Shown here one piece after another: positions 27,018 through 38,190 of a DNA stretch of 64,000 nucleotides (position 1 is its first letter; every line of letters begins with the position of its first letter). The notes beneath the pieces were generated by a model. That model had not been told where the DNA came from. It saw only the letters and a list, made by a program, of their open reading frames with translations, and ran no database searches. Source of the DNA: CAVVGZ01 sp963747965 (GTDB lineage Bacteria > Chloroflexota > Anaerolineae > Anaerolineales > Anaerolineaceae); NCBI GenBank assembly GCA_963747965.1, contig CAVVGZ010000009.1:38407-102406 (forward strand), in the 5' to 3' direction. The position numbers and the translations under genes are program-made.

Positions 27018-27305
27018 CTATCCACCAGCCAGAACAGACATTAAGATCAGATTATCACCATCCTCGGGCGAGTCACTCATTTCATCCTCCTGGATCATAT
27101 GTTCTCCGTTGCGATTGAACATATTGGATCCAAAAAGTCCTGCACCATCCGGAGAAATCACCTGCCCAACCAGCGCAGGAAATTTCTGTGCGATAATTTT
27201 GATTATTTCCACGTAGGATGTGCCAGATTCGATGTTTAGTTGAATTTCTTTCTGCCGGGTCAATATTCTTGAATGCCCGATAAAATCAACTTTAATCGTG
27301 TTCAT
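27018..27305 (-). CDS. MoaD/ThiS-family sulfur-carrier protein
   Basis: A 95-residue beta-grasp protein with the diagnostic C-terminal VLAGG, whose last Gly is adenylated and thiocarboxylated in MoaD and ThiS. The strand VDFIGHSRILTRQKEI and the acidic loop DSPEDGDNLILMSVLAGG fit the fold. MoaD-like genes are common next to AOR genes, where they probably supply sulfur for the tungsten or molybdenum pterin cofactor. It leads the operon, 93 bases before the AOR start. ATG 27305 is preferred over TTG 27311. No MoaE or MoeB partner is nearby. Confidence 0.82.
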   Translation of the reverse strand: MNTIKVDFIGHSRILTRQKEIQLNIESGTSYVEIIKIIAQKFPALVGQVISPDGAGLFGSNMFNRNGEHMIQEDEMSDSPEDGDNLILMSVLAGG

Positions 27306-27354
27306 GAGCAATAATCTACTCCCAAGGTACCGGAAAACAAAAAACTTTGTTTAT

Positions 27355-27384
27355 ATTATATAAAGTATACAGTCGTACAATCAA
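27355..27384 (-). promoter_or_regulatory. promoter of the AOR-Hdr-Mvh operon
   Basis: On the minus strand: -35 TTGATT (27384-27379), 18-base spacer, -10 TATAAT (27360-27355). The leader to the MoaD-like ATG would be about 43 bases. The surrounding sequence is very A+T-rich and other TATA-like boxes occur, so the exact choice is uncertain. Confidence 0.45.
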
Positions 27385-27714
27385 TATGTATTATATCGTA
27401 ACCGGGATTGCATTTTGTAACTATTTTGGGGATATTAAATCACAATTATTCGGACTGTCTTTTTTATTATTTTTCACATTTTATTAATGAGTGATTTTTT
27501 CGAGTGGCAAACAAATCCGCGATTATTTTGCAGCCACTAATTCAAGGGATCATATTCCTCGTGGACTGATATAATCATTTTAAGCACCGCCATTTTGTAG
27601 CGGCAGGAATAGGTACAATTTCTTTATTTCAAACGTTATTTTAATAAGACACTTGCTGCCAGGATTGATCGTTAAGAAATTGTTGAATTTTTCCTATTTT
27701 GGGAGGCAATTTCA
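27385..27714. other. A+T-rich intergenic region
   Basis: About 330 bases between the divergent energy operon and the beta-helix surface protein. No gene or RNA was recognised. The right end holds a ribosome site gggagg at 27701-27706 for the plus-strand gene. Promoters for both directions are expected here. Confidence 0.5.
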
Positions 27715-29946
27715 TTGAAAACGGGAAGACTGAATAATTCCAATTTATTAAAGCCTTGGTTAAAAAATTTTCCAGCCGTTTTTTCATGGTGATCCTGCTC
27801 ATCCTGGTGTTTTCTTTATCTATTCAAGGATGGGTCTCAGCTGCACCACTCCTACAAAGAACGGAAAGGGATCTAAAGGTTAACAGTAATTCCGATTCTA
27901 TCGACATAACTCCTGGTGATGGCTTGTGTGCCGATTCAGAAGGAATGTGTACCCTGCGCGCAGCCATCATGGAAGCCAATTCTTCCCACCGGGATATGGA
28001 TATACAATTGCCGGATGGCACTTACACCCTGGAAATTCCTGGCGCGAATGAGGATGAGGCAGTCTCTGGTGACCTGGATATTATTCAATCAATGAACATC
28101 CGGGGTTCTGGCAGTGACCGTACGGTTATCCAGGCGGGCACCAGCCCTGCCGGTGGCATCGACCGGGTTTTCCACATCCAGGGGTTAAATCCAGAAAAAC
28201 CCATACGGATCAGATTACAGGATATCGCCATCCAGTTTGGTCAGGCACCCACAGGGTTACAATTTCCGGAAAATTCTGGGGGGGGTATTTTGATTGAGGG
28301 TTACACGGCTGCATCTTTCAAGAACACAATTATCAGCCAAAATTCGTCACCGGATCCACAGGGCCAGGGAGGAGGCATCCTGGCATGCGGCGCAGATTGC
28401 GATGAAGATCAGGAGGGTGAATTTATCCTCGAAAATTCCAGGATTATCCAGAATACGGCAGCAGGTACCGGCGGAGGTCTCGCCCTTAGAAACCTGGAAA
28501 ACTTCGAGATCAGGAATAGTTCCATCCTGGAAAATATAAGCCTGAATAATGGGGGCGGCATAGCCATCAGCGAAATTGATGATAATAGTGCGATACTAGG
28601 ATCAACAATAGCAAATAACCAGGCGCAATTTGGTGGTGGAATAAACATCCAACGCAGCGAGATTTTTCTTGCTAATAGTACCGTCAGTCATAATTCTGCC
28701 GAAAACGACGCCGCGGGAATATTCACGCAAGAGGCCGCCCTGACCATCCTGTTACGCCACAATTGCGAATAATAAATCAAACAGCATCGCCGGGGGCATT
28801 TATGTAAAAAACGCAGAGGTGGAAATTGGCAGCAGCATCCTGGCGGGTAATTCAGCGGAGATAGGACCTGATTGCTTCGAGGAAAATGACCTGGATTCGT
28901 TGGGATTTAACCTTGTTCAGGATGCAAACAGTTGTTCATCCGTTTTTGATAATGAGGGGGATTTGCGGGGAGTAGATCCACTCCTGGCACCCCTGTCAGA
29001 TAACGGTGGTGATACCCTTACACATGCCCTGGATATTTCCAGTCCGGGGGCGCACATCATTCCTATTGGAACCAACCAATGTGGGACAGATATTAATAAC
29101 GACCAGCGGGGTAAACCCCGCCCAGGAAATTTAGATCCATCCGATTTTTGCGAAATGGGCGCCTGGGAAGCCCAGAGCGATGACTACAATCTACCTCCCA
29201 CAGAAACAAATACAGCCACAACCACAGCCACTGAGGAGATCACGCCAACACCCTCTGAAACCCCGACCATCACCGAGACAGGGACTTCCACCTATACTGC
29301 CACCGCCACTGGGACAGCAACTTCCACCCTGACCCCAACCAATACCGCAACCGTTACGGGGACTTCAACGGCATCCTTGACGGCTACAATTACACCAACC
29401 CGCACTGCTACTCAAACACAAACCCGAACACGGACAGCAACTTTAACCGGCACCGCAACACTAACCAGGACACCCACATCGACTGGAACCCGTACACCAA
29501 CCAGCACGGTTACCCTTACGCGTACTCCAACCAAAAAACCCACCAGGACCCCTACCCCTGATCCAAGGGTTACTCTCGGCAATACCCTGACAAGTTCACC
29601 GACATCCCCATCGCAATATTACCCCATAGCAACCTGGACCCCGCTACCTGTCATTCCAACATTAACCTATACCATTGTCCCTACAACACCCGTTTATATT
29701 ACAGCCATCGTCCAGACTCATACCCCTACTCCATCGCTTACCCCGGTGGGGGGAATTCAAATTTCCACTCCGGTCATACCATCAGAGACAGAAACACCTC
29801 AACAGGGGTTTGCTCAGCGTCTCTTCAGCCAGTCATGGGTGCTTATCCTGGTAGCAGTGGTCACAGGTCTCCTGGGATTGATCGTAATCGGTGTTATTTT
29901 ATGGCTGCTCTTTATGGATAAATCAGACGAGGATGGATCAGAATGA
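27715..29946 (+). pseudogene. CSLREA beta-helix surface protein with Thr/Pro stalk, frameshifted
   Basis: A secreted, membrane-anchored protein of about 740 residues. The signal peptide is VILLILVFSLSIQGWVSAAP. Next comes a CSLREA-type motif (GDGLCADSEGMCTLRAAIMEAN) and parallel beta-helix repeats (GGGI...NSxIxxN) to about 28,800. A choice-of-anchor-like end (DPLLAPLSDNGG) follows, then a stalk of about 200 residues rich in Thr and Pro, a membrane helix (VLILVAVVTGLLGLIVIGVILWLLF) and an acidic tail. It probably displays the helix at the surface for binding. One frameshift near 28,745-28,760 splits it. A second near the six T at 27779-27784 is likely, because TTG 27715 has an ideal ribosome site but is in another frame. 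Confidence 0.72.
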
Positions 29947-29958
29947 TCCGTATCGTGG

Positions 29959-31762
29959 CTATCTGCTTTTGGTCATCGCTGTCAATCGTGCTTTGATATG
30001 TGCAATCCGATGATCCAGGTGATCCGGATCAAAATAACAGGCCGGTATGGGGGTGTAAGTCAGGTTAGGGGAAAAATATGGATCATCTTTCATCATCCAT
30101 TCGTCCATCTGTTCATATCCCCTCAGGATATCTTTCGTAGGTGTTTTATATCCCCGCGAGGCGCCTTCATAATGAATTAATGCTGCGTGGGGGTTATATA
30201 AAATACGGTAGCCCTTTTTAATTAACCTTAAACAAATTTCGACATCACTGAATACAAGTTGGTAGCCTTCGTCATATCCTCCCACCATCTCAAAGACATC
30301 CCTGCGAAACATCTGGCAGGCTCCGGTTACTGCACTGACATTGCGGTACCAATCTGCACTACCCAGCAAACCATGGTAATGTTCAGGTGTATTGAGATAG
30401 AGATGTCCAACATATCCCTGTAATCCCATGACAAGTCCTGCATGCTGAAGGGACCTGTCAGGACGAATCAACTTGGTGCCTACCACACCAATATCGGGGA
30501 TCAATACCCATTGCGATAGTTCAGACAACCAGTCCGGATATTGGACTTCCATGTCGTTGTTAATGAATAAGAGTAGCTCCCCATTGGCCTGTGCCGCACC
30601 AAGGTTATTCGCTTTTGAATAATTAAACGGCTCATTATATTCAATCCACCGGACGGGGCGGGCTGACACCTGTTCCTCATAAAAGGGGATAACTGACGGG
30701 TCTGTACTGCCATTGTCCACCAGGATAATTTCAAAACACGGATATTCAGTACGAGCAAAGATGGATTCAAGCAATTTTTGTAATTTTTGCAATTGATTTT
30801 TTGTTGGAATAATGATGGAAACCTTTGGTTTTTGGGTCATCCACTTGAGCTGAGGAGACCCTTGCTTAACTGAAACATGCCCGGCCTCCAATCCTTTTCT
30901 GGATAAGTGCCGTTCGAGCATTTCCCTCACATCTGCCTGTGACCATTCAGCTTCCCGGTTTTGATGGACAAGTACCCAGGGTATATGGATGCTGGATTGA
31001 TCTTCAAGGCAGATCCTCAACAGTAACTCCCATTCCTGAACCAAAAAATCAATATTCGGGAAAATTTCTAATAAATACTTTTGAGCCCTTTTCAAAGATA
31101 TGATTGAGCGCGAAAGATAATTGATGGAAAGGTGCATCTCCGGTGAATAGGTCCCGGACTTGAAATGGGGCAATGGACGATTAACGCCTTCTTTCTTTGA
31201 GTCGGAATCCGGGAAATAAATGGCTGATCCCGGCGAAACCTGGAAAGCATTGAGAAAACATTCAAGAAAAAATCTTGAAAATATATCACCCGGGACACAG
31301 CACACGAAATACTCAGTCTGGCAACATGCGATAAAAGCCTCCAGGCTGAATATGTGGAGAATAGGTCACCTCAATACGCTCTTGATCTTCCTGACTTAAT
31401 AGTTTATTGAAGCTGTTTATATTTTCAGATTCTGTAAGAATCACAAGGTGCCATTGAGCAGCCCGCTGGGCACAAATGGATTGGATGGTCTTCATGGCTG
31501 CTTCTGATTGGCTGTGAGGTATTGGCAGAAAAAAAGTGACTTCCAGGCTCTCCCCGGGCACAACCGCCTGGTGTTGAAGCCATTCATCCTGTACCTTTAG
31601 AAATCCGGGATAAGAACCTTCAGATTTACGGATAACGAAATTCGTGTAAATCCCTGTTGCACTGATCTTATGATATAGCGAACGAAAAAAAAGCTCCAAC
31701 CTCGAATCTGGCGGGAAGAAGATCCAGAATACCCCCTTGATTTTACCGAGAAAGGAATACAT
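29959..31762 (-). pseudogene. GT2 glycosyltransferase with N-terminal extension, frameshifted
   Basis: A protein of about 600 residues split by one base shift near 31,305-31,315 (frames ending LPD and beginning EYFVCCVPGD join cleanly). The N-terminal 300 residues resemble a degenerate glycosyltransferase domain. The C-terminal 290 are a clear GT2 GT-A domain: VSIIIPTKNQLQKLQKLLES, LVDNGSTDPS, the metal motif FINNDMEV, the TGACQMFRRDVFEMVGGYDE region and DVEICLRL. Members of this type elongate rhamnan or O-antigen chains. It is 5 bases after the preceding GT2 gene and convergent with the beta-helix gene. Confidence 0.8.
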
Positions 31763-31767
31763 TCAGA

Positions 31768-33234
31768 TCAGCTCTCATTACCACCAAGAGGGTCTGTTAT
31801 CGTATTTGTTAATTCATCTGTATTCTTTCCTTGTTGTATCCAATGGTAGAGAGGGCAGATATCCTGAGAAATTACCTCGGGATGTCTTGCGATATAGTTA
31901 TTTGTATCAAAATATTGGCTCGGATTGCGTCCCTCTTTCCAACCGGATTTACAATAATGGATAAGCGGGTCAATATTCAGGCCCGCTAGATCAGGGTTGC
32001 TTTGTAAATAGTATTCCTTATCAAATTGCCGCGATGCATTTATACAATCAATGATTTTCCTGTTTTTTCTAAATTGCTTAATCGAAAATAATATTTCAAA
32101 TGATGTGTTCTTGGCTTGTCTAAAGAAGGATGAATGCCGGATGCCTGAGGGAGCAAGACGATTACGCAGCTGGCGGGTGTCTTCCAACATCTTCCAGGTT
32201 TTACTGTTTATTAAATCCTGCTTGGCAACATAACTGTCTTCGGTCGAAAAAACATCGTGTTCGCCGCTAAGTTTATAAAAATCTTTAATATCAAAATGAT
32301 TAAACTCAAGTATTTTTTTGGCTCGCTCGGGGTCATTCATCGCCTCAAATAGCAAATTTAAACCAAAGAGTTTGTGAACTTTACTGGGCCCAGAATCAAC
32401 AGCAAACCTGCCAAGCGCAAAATTAATGTCAGGATTAATTGGATTGATATATTTTTTTGCATCTGGAAAAATCATTAATAAATCATCTACAGTGGGAATG
32501 GTTTGATAATTATCCAGTATGTGAAGCTTTTCAAAATGATCCCTTACTCTGGTTGTAGGACGATTTCCACTTACGTTTTTTTCATCCGCTCTTACACGGA
32601 ATCGAACCAGCTTCTCCTGCAAAATGTAAATATCATATTTCAGGCATAAACGGATCCAAAAATCCAGGTCAGGTAGTTGTGCCAATCCACGCCTGAAATA
32701 ACCACAATCCTCATAACATTTTTTACGGATCAATACGCTGGGATGACAGAGTGCATTTCCGTGGAAAAAAAAGTGGTTTAGCCATTCATGCCTGGTCCGG
32801 TTAGGTTGTTTAAAAACCTTAAAATATTTATGGCTCTCATCACTAAATGACCGGCCTTCTTCGTCAATTATCGTAACCAGAGAAAAAACTGCTCCGATAT
32901 GTGGATTTGCATCCAGGAAAAGAACCTGCTTTTCAAGTTTCTGCGGTTCCCATACATCATCGGAATGATGTACGGCAATATAATCACCAGAAGAGTATTT
33001 ATTTATGACATCTGCCAGCCGGATCCCTTTCCGATTCACCTCGTTACGAAATGATCTGATCCGTGGATCGGAATAACTTCCAATTATCTCCCATGAATTA
33101 TCTGTAGAAGCATCATCCAGGATAATCAGTTCAAAATCCCGATAGGTCTGGTCTAATACACTCTGGATGGATTCCCGAAGGTACTTCCCATGGTTATAAG
33201 ATGTAAGAATTATCGAGATTTGAGGTTTTGCCAT
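31768..33234 (-). CDS. GT2 glycosyltransferase with C-terminal PDxxxxxxPLxHY repeats
   Basis: An intact 488-residue GT2 enzyme. The catalytic domain has ISIILTSYNHGKYLRESI, ILDDASTDNSWE and the metal motif AVHHSDDVWEP. About 80 residues at the C-terminus hold two repeats of the type YYLxSNPDLAGLNIDPLIHYCKSGWKEGRNP and YIARHPEVISQDICPLYHWIQQG. The same repeat type occurs before a P-loop kinase at 52.7-53.0 kb. These repeats are common in glycan-cluster proteins and may mediate binding between proteins. ATG start 33234; first gene of a short operon with the next GT2. Confidence 0.88.
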   Translation of the reverse strand: MAKPQISIILTSYNHGKYLRESIQSVLDQTYRDFELIILDDASTDNSWEIIGSYSDPRIRSFRNEVNRKGIRLADVINKYSSGDYIAVHHSDDVWEPQKLEKQVLFLDANPHIGAVFSLVTIIDEEGRSFSDESHKYFKVFKQPNRTRHEWLNHFFFHGNALCHPSVLIRKKCYEDCGYFRRGLAQLPDLDFWIRLCLKYDIYILQEKLVRFRVRADEKNVSGNRPTTRVRDHFEKLHILDNYQTIPTVDDLLMIFPDAKKYINPINPDINFALGRFAVDSGPSKVHKLFGLNLLFEAMNDPERAKKILEFNHFDIKDFYKLSGEHDVFSTEDSYVAKQDLINSKTWKMLEDTRQLRNRLAPSGIRHSSFFRQAKNTSFEILFSIKQFRKNRKIIDCINASRQFDKEYYLQSNPDLAGLNIDPLIHYCKSGWKEGRNPSQYFDTNNYIARHPEVISQDICPLYHWIQQGKNTDELTNTITDPLGGNES

Positions 33235-33358
33235 TATATAAGCCGTCTGGCCAATCTGAAGAATTACCGAAGATTCTCACTCATTATAAGGATAAATTAA
33301 ATAAATATCTAATTTGACTAATTATCATGGTTTTTGATATGGCGGAAAAAAACCAGAC

Positions 33359-34304
33359 CTATCTGAGGGATCGGCTGAGACCAGGCGGCACAAGTTTGCA
33401 TAGTACCTCATTATTATAAACTTGCTTCAGACCTTTCAATGGGTACACTCTTGGACCAAAACGGCTTTTAAAATCCATTCGGCTTTGTCCACCCCCTCCT
33501 AAATTTAGAAATGGTACCTCCATGGATTTGAAGTAATTAACCGCATACCAGATCAGGCTGGCAGAATGGGTACGTCCTTCATCCAGCGAAATATTAAACA
33601 AAAAATCTGATGAATATGGCGTAAATGGAAAAATTGAAACCGCAATCACTCTCCCATTTTCCTCAATCCCGATGATTAGGATCTTATCCAAATTAACAAT
33701 GGATAGTAATGTATCCATGGAAAATTCATAAACCATTGACGCATTTCGCTTCTTTATGAAATCATGATAATTCTTGATAAAAAAATCACCCAAAATTTTT
33801 TTATCAAGAATGATATTTTTATGGTTTTCATCCCAATGTCTTAACTGACGCTTCCTGTTATCGGATAAATTCGCAAATAGTTGTTCCATTGATAACGTCA
33901 GATCCAGCACATATAACTTGCTATACTCATATTCCTCATCCACATCAAAGTAGCTGTTATCACTCAGGATTGGATTTATCCCGATATAACCGCAAACATA
34001 GTGCTTTCTATTTAGTGAAACTTTTCCAGTGATTCTTAAACTCTGGACACGGACTGGTACCTACAAATCCCGGGAAACCAAACGGGGTAACAATATCCGT
34101 GTATCCATTGAATTTGCGCTCACAGATTGGGCATGCAATACGAACATGGTCATTTGTATACGTGTATAAAAATGTATCATTCCCATGGGTTAAATACATC
34201 GCATTGCTGCTCTCCCAGGTATGCGCAAAGGTATGAGGAATATTGTCTAGAGCGCGATTCCACTCAAGACGATCGGTTAATGGGATTAATTTCTCAATAT
34301 ACAT
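33359..34304 (-). pseudogene. FemAB/GNAT-like acyltransferase, frameshifted
   Basis: About 314 residues in two frames that join near 34,020 (SF-LNRKHYVCGYIGINP). It has two GNAT-like halves, typical of FemAB-type enzymes that move an acyl or aminoacyl group to an amine. Visible are HTFAHTWESSNAMYLTHG at the N-terminus and NLGGGGQSRMDFKSRFGPRVYPL near the C-terminus, the conserved acyl-binding end of these proteins. It is downstream of a DegT-like aminotransferase and an adenylation-carrier protein, which suggests N-acylation of an amino sugar. Its N-terminus has a truncated paralogue at 49,923-50,090. Confidence 0.7.
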
Positions 34305-34456
34305 AATAAATGTTGCCTATATGATCGCATACAATGGTTGTATATCGGATCACTTGTCGGAATAGATCTATCCATTTTCATTGGTGCATACTGGCCGGTT
34401 ATATCTCTATGTAAATTTCCTTTAAAACCACCTCCATTAATTCGAATTCCCCCGCT

Positions 34457-35416
34457 TTAATTGGATTGAATTATTCTCGTTATTTGATCAACTATAGTTT
34501 TCATATCATTGCTTTTATATCGTTGATCTATGGGTAATGGAAGAAGATCCTTTGCCAGATTATATTCCCGGCTTCCTGCATCGGTGAATTGGAAAACATT
34601 TTTCCAGTATTGGGCTATATAAATTTTTTGATCGATAAGTTTTTCTCTCATTCCATTCCACCTGGATAAAAATGGGTACACCATGGGTACCTGAACTCCA
34701 TCCCAACAGGGTGTAAGCTGGTTGTAAGATGATAATGCGTCATGCAGAATATGGAAATTATCCCTTCTCCTCCTGGCAACCTCTTCGTAATCGATATTCT
34801 TTAAAAGCCGGCTGGTCAGGCTGGACATTTTCCGTACTGGCGTATGTCTCAATTTACCTTCGTTTTCCCGAAAATAGGCATATCCATCTTCCGGCCCGTT
34901 TTCTATCCTCCGTAACAGGTAATCCATACGGGTATAGGATAAATCCGTTTCCAGATCAATCTCCACAGGTGCGCTGGTATAGAGGTAAGCGCCATCAGGA
35001 ACACCGAAAAATTTTCGGGCTGAATAAAAAGTATCAACATCCTTAATAGGAGGTGAATAAAAGGATTGGGCATTATCAATGATCAAATTGGGAACTGCAG
35101 GTCCCAATCTATTTAGGAATTGATCCTTTAATCCAAAGTAATTGATCGCAAGAAATGCATAATTTTCTTTTATCGATGAGTAATCAAATACAGGTTCCAA
35201 ATTCTCATCGATGGAATAAAAATCGTATTTTATCGATAATTGGTGCAAAGGTCTTAATAATGCATCACACGAATAATACGGTAAAAAAACCTTGGAAAAT
35301 TTTCTTTTTTTGAGGACCGTTTCAAAGGCGTTACTCGCTGTATTGATGCGTATCGCATTGGGATGGTATTCTTTCCCCTCCCGCAGTTCAAGTTCAAAAT
35401 ATCCGCCTATTGCCAC
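34457..35416 (-). CDS. DegT-like PLP-dependent aminotransferase homologue
   Basis: A 319-residue protein with a shortened DegT/DnrJ-type aminotransferase fold. Seen are FLPYYSCDALLRPL, the DNAQSFYSPP segment holding the Asp that contacts the PLP nitrogen, and YSARKFFGVPDGAY, whose Lys is the likely Schiff-base residue. A C-terminal PLPIDQRY motif is shared with a fragment at 51,463-51,810. The usual length is about 370, so it is a compact member; it may act on a sugar or be a binding protein. The start is GTG 35416. It lies between the adenylation protein and the FemAB-like gene. Confidence 0.65.
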   Translation of the reverse strand: MAIGGYFELELREGKEYHPNAIRINTASNAFETVLKKRKFSKVFLPYYSCDALLRPLHQLSIKYDFYSIDENLEPVFDYSSIKENYAFLAINYFGLKDQFLNRLGPAVPNLIIDNAQSFYSPPIKDVDTFYSARKFFGVPDGAYLYTSAPVEIDLETDLSYTRMDYLLRRIENGPEDGYAYFRENEGKLRHTPVRKMSSLTSRLLKNIDYEEVARRRRDNFHILHDALSSYNQLTPCWDGVQVPMVYPFLSRWNGMREKLIDQKIYIAQYWKNVFQFTDAGSREYNLAKDLLPLPIDQRYKSNDMKTIVDQITRIIQSN

Positions 35417-35496
35417 TTATTGGTTATCCCCATTTTTCGGAAAATTATTTGTGGTAATCCACCGCCAGGTTTCATATCGTATCTTATCATTATTTA

Positions 35497-37313
35497 TCAA
35501 TTTTTCTCAATTTTATGTCTTTCTATTACCACAGCCTGGTCGGCAACGGTTGGAGCACCGAATAAATCGGTCAACGGTATTTGCATATTGAATATCGTCT
35601 CTAATTTAAGATGTACCAATGTGGCAAGCATGGAATCTCCACCCAAATCACGGAATCGCTTATTTATACCCACTTCCGGGATGTCAAGGACTTGTTTCCA
35701 GACATCACAGATAATTTTTTCAGTATCCGTTTGGGGTTGGATTAACTCATTTTGTATCTGCGGTTGTTTGATGATCTCATCCTTGAAACCGAGTTTTTTG
35801 GCCAGACCAATTCTCTGGATTTTTCCCGTAGATCCCTTGGGAATTTCCTCCAACTGGATAATTCTGACCGGGACTTTGAACGGCGCCAGCCTTTCGGAAA
35901 CATATTTCCGAAGTTCGCTTTCAGTAACCTTTGTGTCTTTAAGGACAACAGCGGCGGCAATATCCTCACCTAATTTTTCATCGGGAATTGCAAAGGTTAC
36001 AGCCTGTAAAATATCCGGATGGGTCAGAAGGACTTCATCAATTTCCCTTGGGGATATCTTTTCCCCTCCCCGATTTATTAGTTCCTTAAGCCTTCCAGTA
36101 ATAAACAGGTAGCCTTCATCATCAAAATATCCCTGGTCGCCAGTCCGAAACCAGCCCGCCGTGAAAGATTTCTGGTTCGCCTCAGGATTGTTCCTGTACC
36201 CGAGTGTCACATTTTGTCCTCGAATCACGATCTCGCCAGGCGTTTCAACGGGTAACAAGGTATTTTCATCCTCTGCCATGATCGCAATTTCAGGTCCTGC
36301 GGGTAATCCTACTGATCCGGCTTTCCTCCTGGAAGGTGGAAGCGGATTGCTGGCCATTTGATGGGATGCCTCAGTCATTCCATATGCTTCAATTACCGGA
36401 GCATTAAATTTTCGCTCCAATTCTTCCATGATGACCGGGGGTAAAGAAGATGAGGATGAGCGTATAAACCGAAGCGGGTTTCGGCCAATTAGATCAAGGT
36501 TATTATCTCGCGCGGCTTAGAATCGCTTGATGCATGGTGGGTACTGCGGTGTACCACGTGGGTTTACACAAATCTAGCCATTTAAAAAATTCGGGCGCCA
36601 GGAATCCTGGTGTGCAAACGATACTTGCCCCGGCATTCAGGGATGCCAATACTGCTGCTACAAGTCCATGAATATGGAACAGCGGCATGATATTCATGCA
36701 GCGATCGGATGGGGTCAGGTTTAGGGTTTCACAAACATTACGGCCGAGGTATGTAAATTTTTCTGGGTCAGGGGGACAATTTTGGGTCGTGAGGTGGTGC
36801 CAGAGGTATGCAGGATAAGTGCATCGTCACTCATCCTGGATGGGCCGGTGGATTTTTCCTTTTCAACGGGAAATTCTCCTCGTATTGAAAATAGACCTTC
36901 GGGTGAATCATCCATTTGTTCCAGCCAAAGAATCTGGATACGCCAAGTTCTTGCGCCACTGAAATCACCGGTGAATTGCTGCCTTTTTGATACGGCAACA
37001 GCCTTTGCTTTTAGATCGGTTAAATAAAACTCAAACTCAGAAGCTGTATACGCTGGATTAAGTGGTGCACTTACTGCAGCGCTTGATATGGCCAGAAAGG
37101 CAGCAGCCAGCATCGGTCCGTTTGGCATCACGATTGCCACACAATCATTGTGACCAATTCCAAGCAGGTTCAAAGCACGGATGGATTCGTGGATATGCTG
37201 GTATAACCGGCGGATAAGTGGATCGGGTGGTTTTCCAGGCCTAATATCGCAATTGCATCTGGGGATTTTTCGGATTGAAGCCGAATCATTTCAAGAATGG
37301 TTTTTGGGTACAT
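35497..37313 (-). pseudogene. AMP-forming acyl/aminoacyl ligase fused to a carrier domain, frameshifted
   Basis: About 600 residues in four pieces (breaks near 37,230, 36,710 and 36,460-36,500). It is an adenylation enzyme: the start YPKTILEMIRLQSEKSPDAIAI, the P-loop LHTSGTTSRPK, the aromatic-box region MPLFHIHG, the A5 motif AYGMTEASHQM, GWFRTGDQGY, and the catalytic Lys in GSTGKIQRI. A C-terminal acyl/peptidyl carrier domain of about 80 residues has the phosphopantetheine Ser in LGGDSMLAT. It would activate a carboxylic or amino acid and load it on its own carrier for an acyltransferase. ATG 37313 follows GAGGAAG. Substrate unknown. Confidence 0.78.
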
Positions 37314-37353
37314 AACTTCCTCGGTTTTTGGAATATGTTTACAGAGATTCTGA

Positions 37354-38003
37354 TCAGTATCCGTTTATGTTTTTTTCAACAATCACAGCCGGTGAGCCTA
37401 AAACCTTAACCCTTTCTGGAATATCTTTGGTTACCAGGGAGCCAGCTCCGACAATGCTTAAATCACCAATGATTTTTTTATCCAGAACCATGCTCCCCAA
37501 TCCAATAAAGCAGCGGGAACCAATGGTTGAATATCCGGCAATAATTGTTCCCATCGAAATAAATGAATAGTCATTAATTTTTACATAATCCCCGATCAGA
37601 CACCCCTCGCCCAAGAATTACATGGTTTCCAATAGATGTATTTGGACCGATCTGAACTCCTCCCTTGATAATTCAAACCATTCCCTAACTTTACACTGCT
37701 TGAGATGGAGGCTGCCGGATGGATCAGATTACAAAAATTGATGCCAAAATCATTTACTTGTTGAATGATATTACTTTTGCGCATCCTGACCAGTGCACAA
37801 ATTGCAGTATAGTCCTCATTAAACAATTCTAGTTCATCAATCCAAAATATTCTTTTCCCCAGGAATTTTGAATCTCTTTCAAACGGTGGTTCATTCACCA
37901 CAAAACCAGCAATATCATAATCAGAAAAATCATTAGCCATTTCAAATACCTCTCTGGCTAATGATCCAATACCCAAAATGAACAGCCTTTTTCGATTATT
38001 CAT
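37354..38003 (-). pseudogene. NeuD-type sugar O/N-acetyltransferase, frameshifted
   Basis: About 215 residues of the NeuD family. The N-terminal domain is Rossmann-like (LFILGIGSLAREVFEMAN). The C-terminal domain is a left-handed beta-helix of hexapeptide repeats (CLIGDYVKINDYSF, ISMGTIIAGYSTIGS, FIGLGSMVLDKKIIGD). The usual ending PERVKVLGSPAVIV is present. Two base shifts lie at about 37,665 and 37,610. Family members acetylate the amino group of UDP- or dTDP-4-amino sugars, or sialic acid. It lies 40 bases before the adenylation gene. Confidence 0.8.
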
Positions 38004-38190
38004 GTATTTACATTAAGGCATAAACTATAGAAGAATATCATCTTTTAATATTTTTTTTCTAATCCCGCACCCTGTGTGTCTGGGATAACTATTGGTTCCA
38101 ATAATCTGGTATAAGCCTTCTTAATTAATTGGGACACACCCGGTAGGACAATTATATATTCTTAATTCCATTTCTTCTCCAATTAATTGC

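Noticed and set aside
29200..29700. Repeated ACA/ACC/CCA units that look like a DNA repeat or CRISPR-like array.
   Set aside because: They are in frame and encode the Thr/Pro stalk of a surface protein. There are no spaced identical repeats, so this is low-complexity coding sequence.
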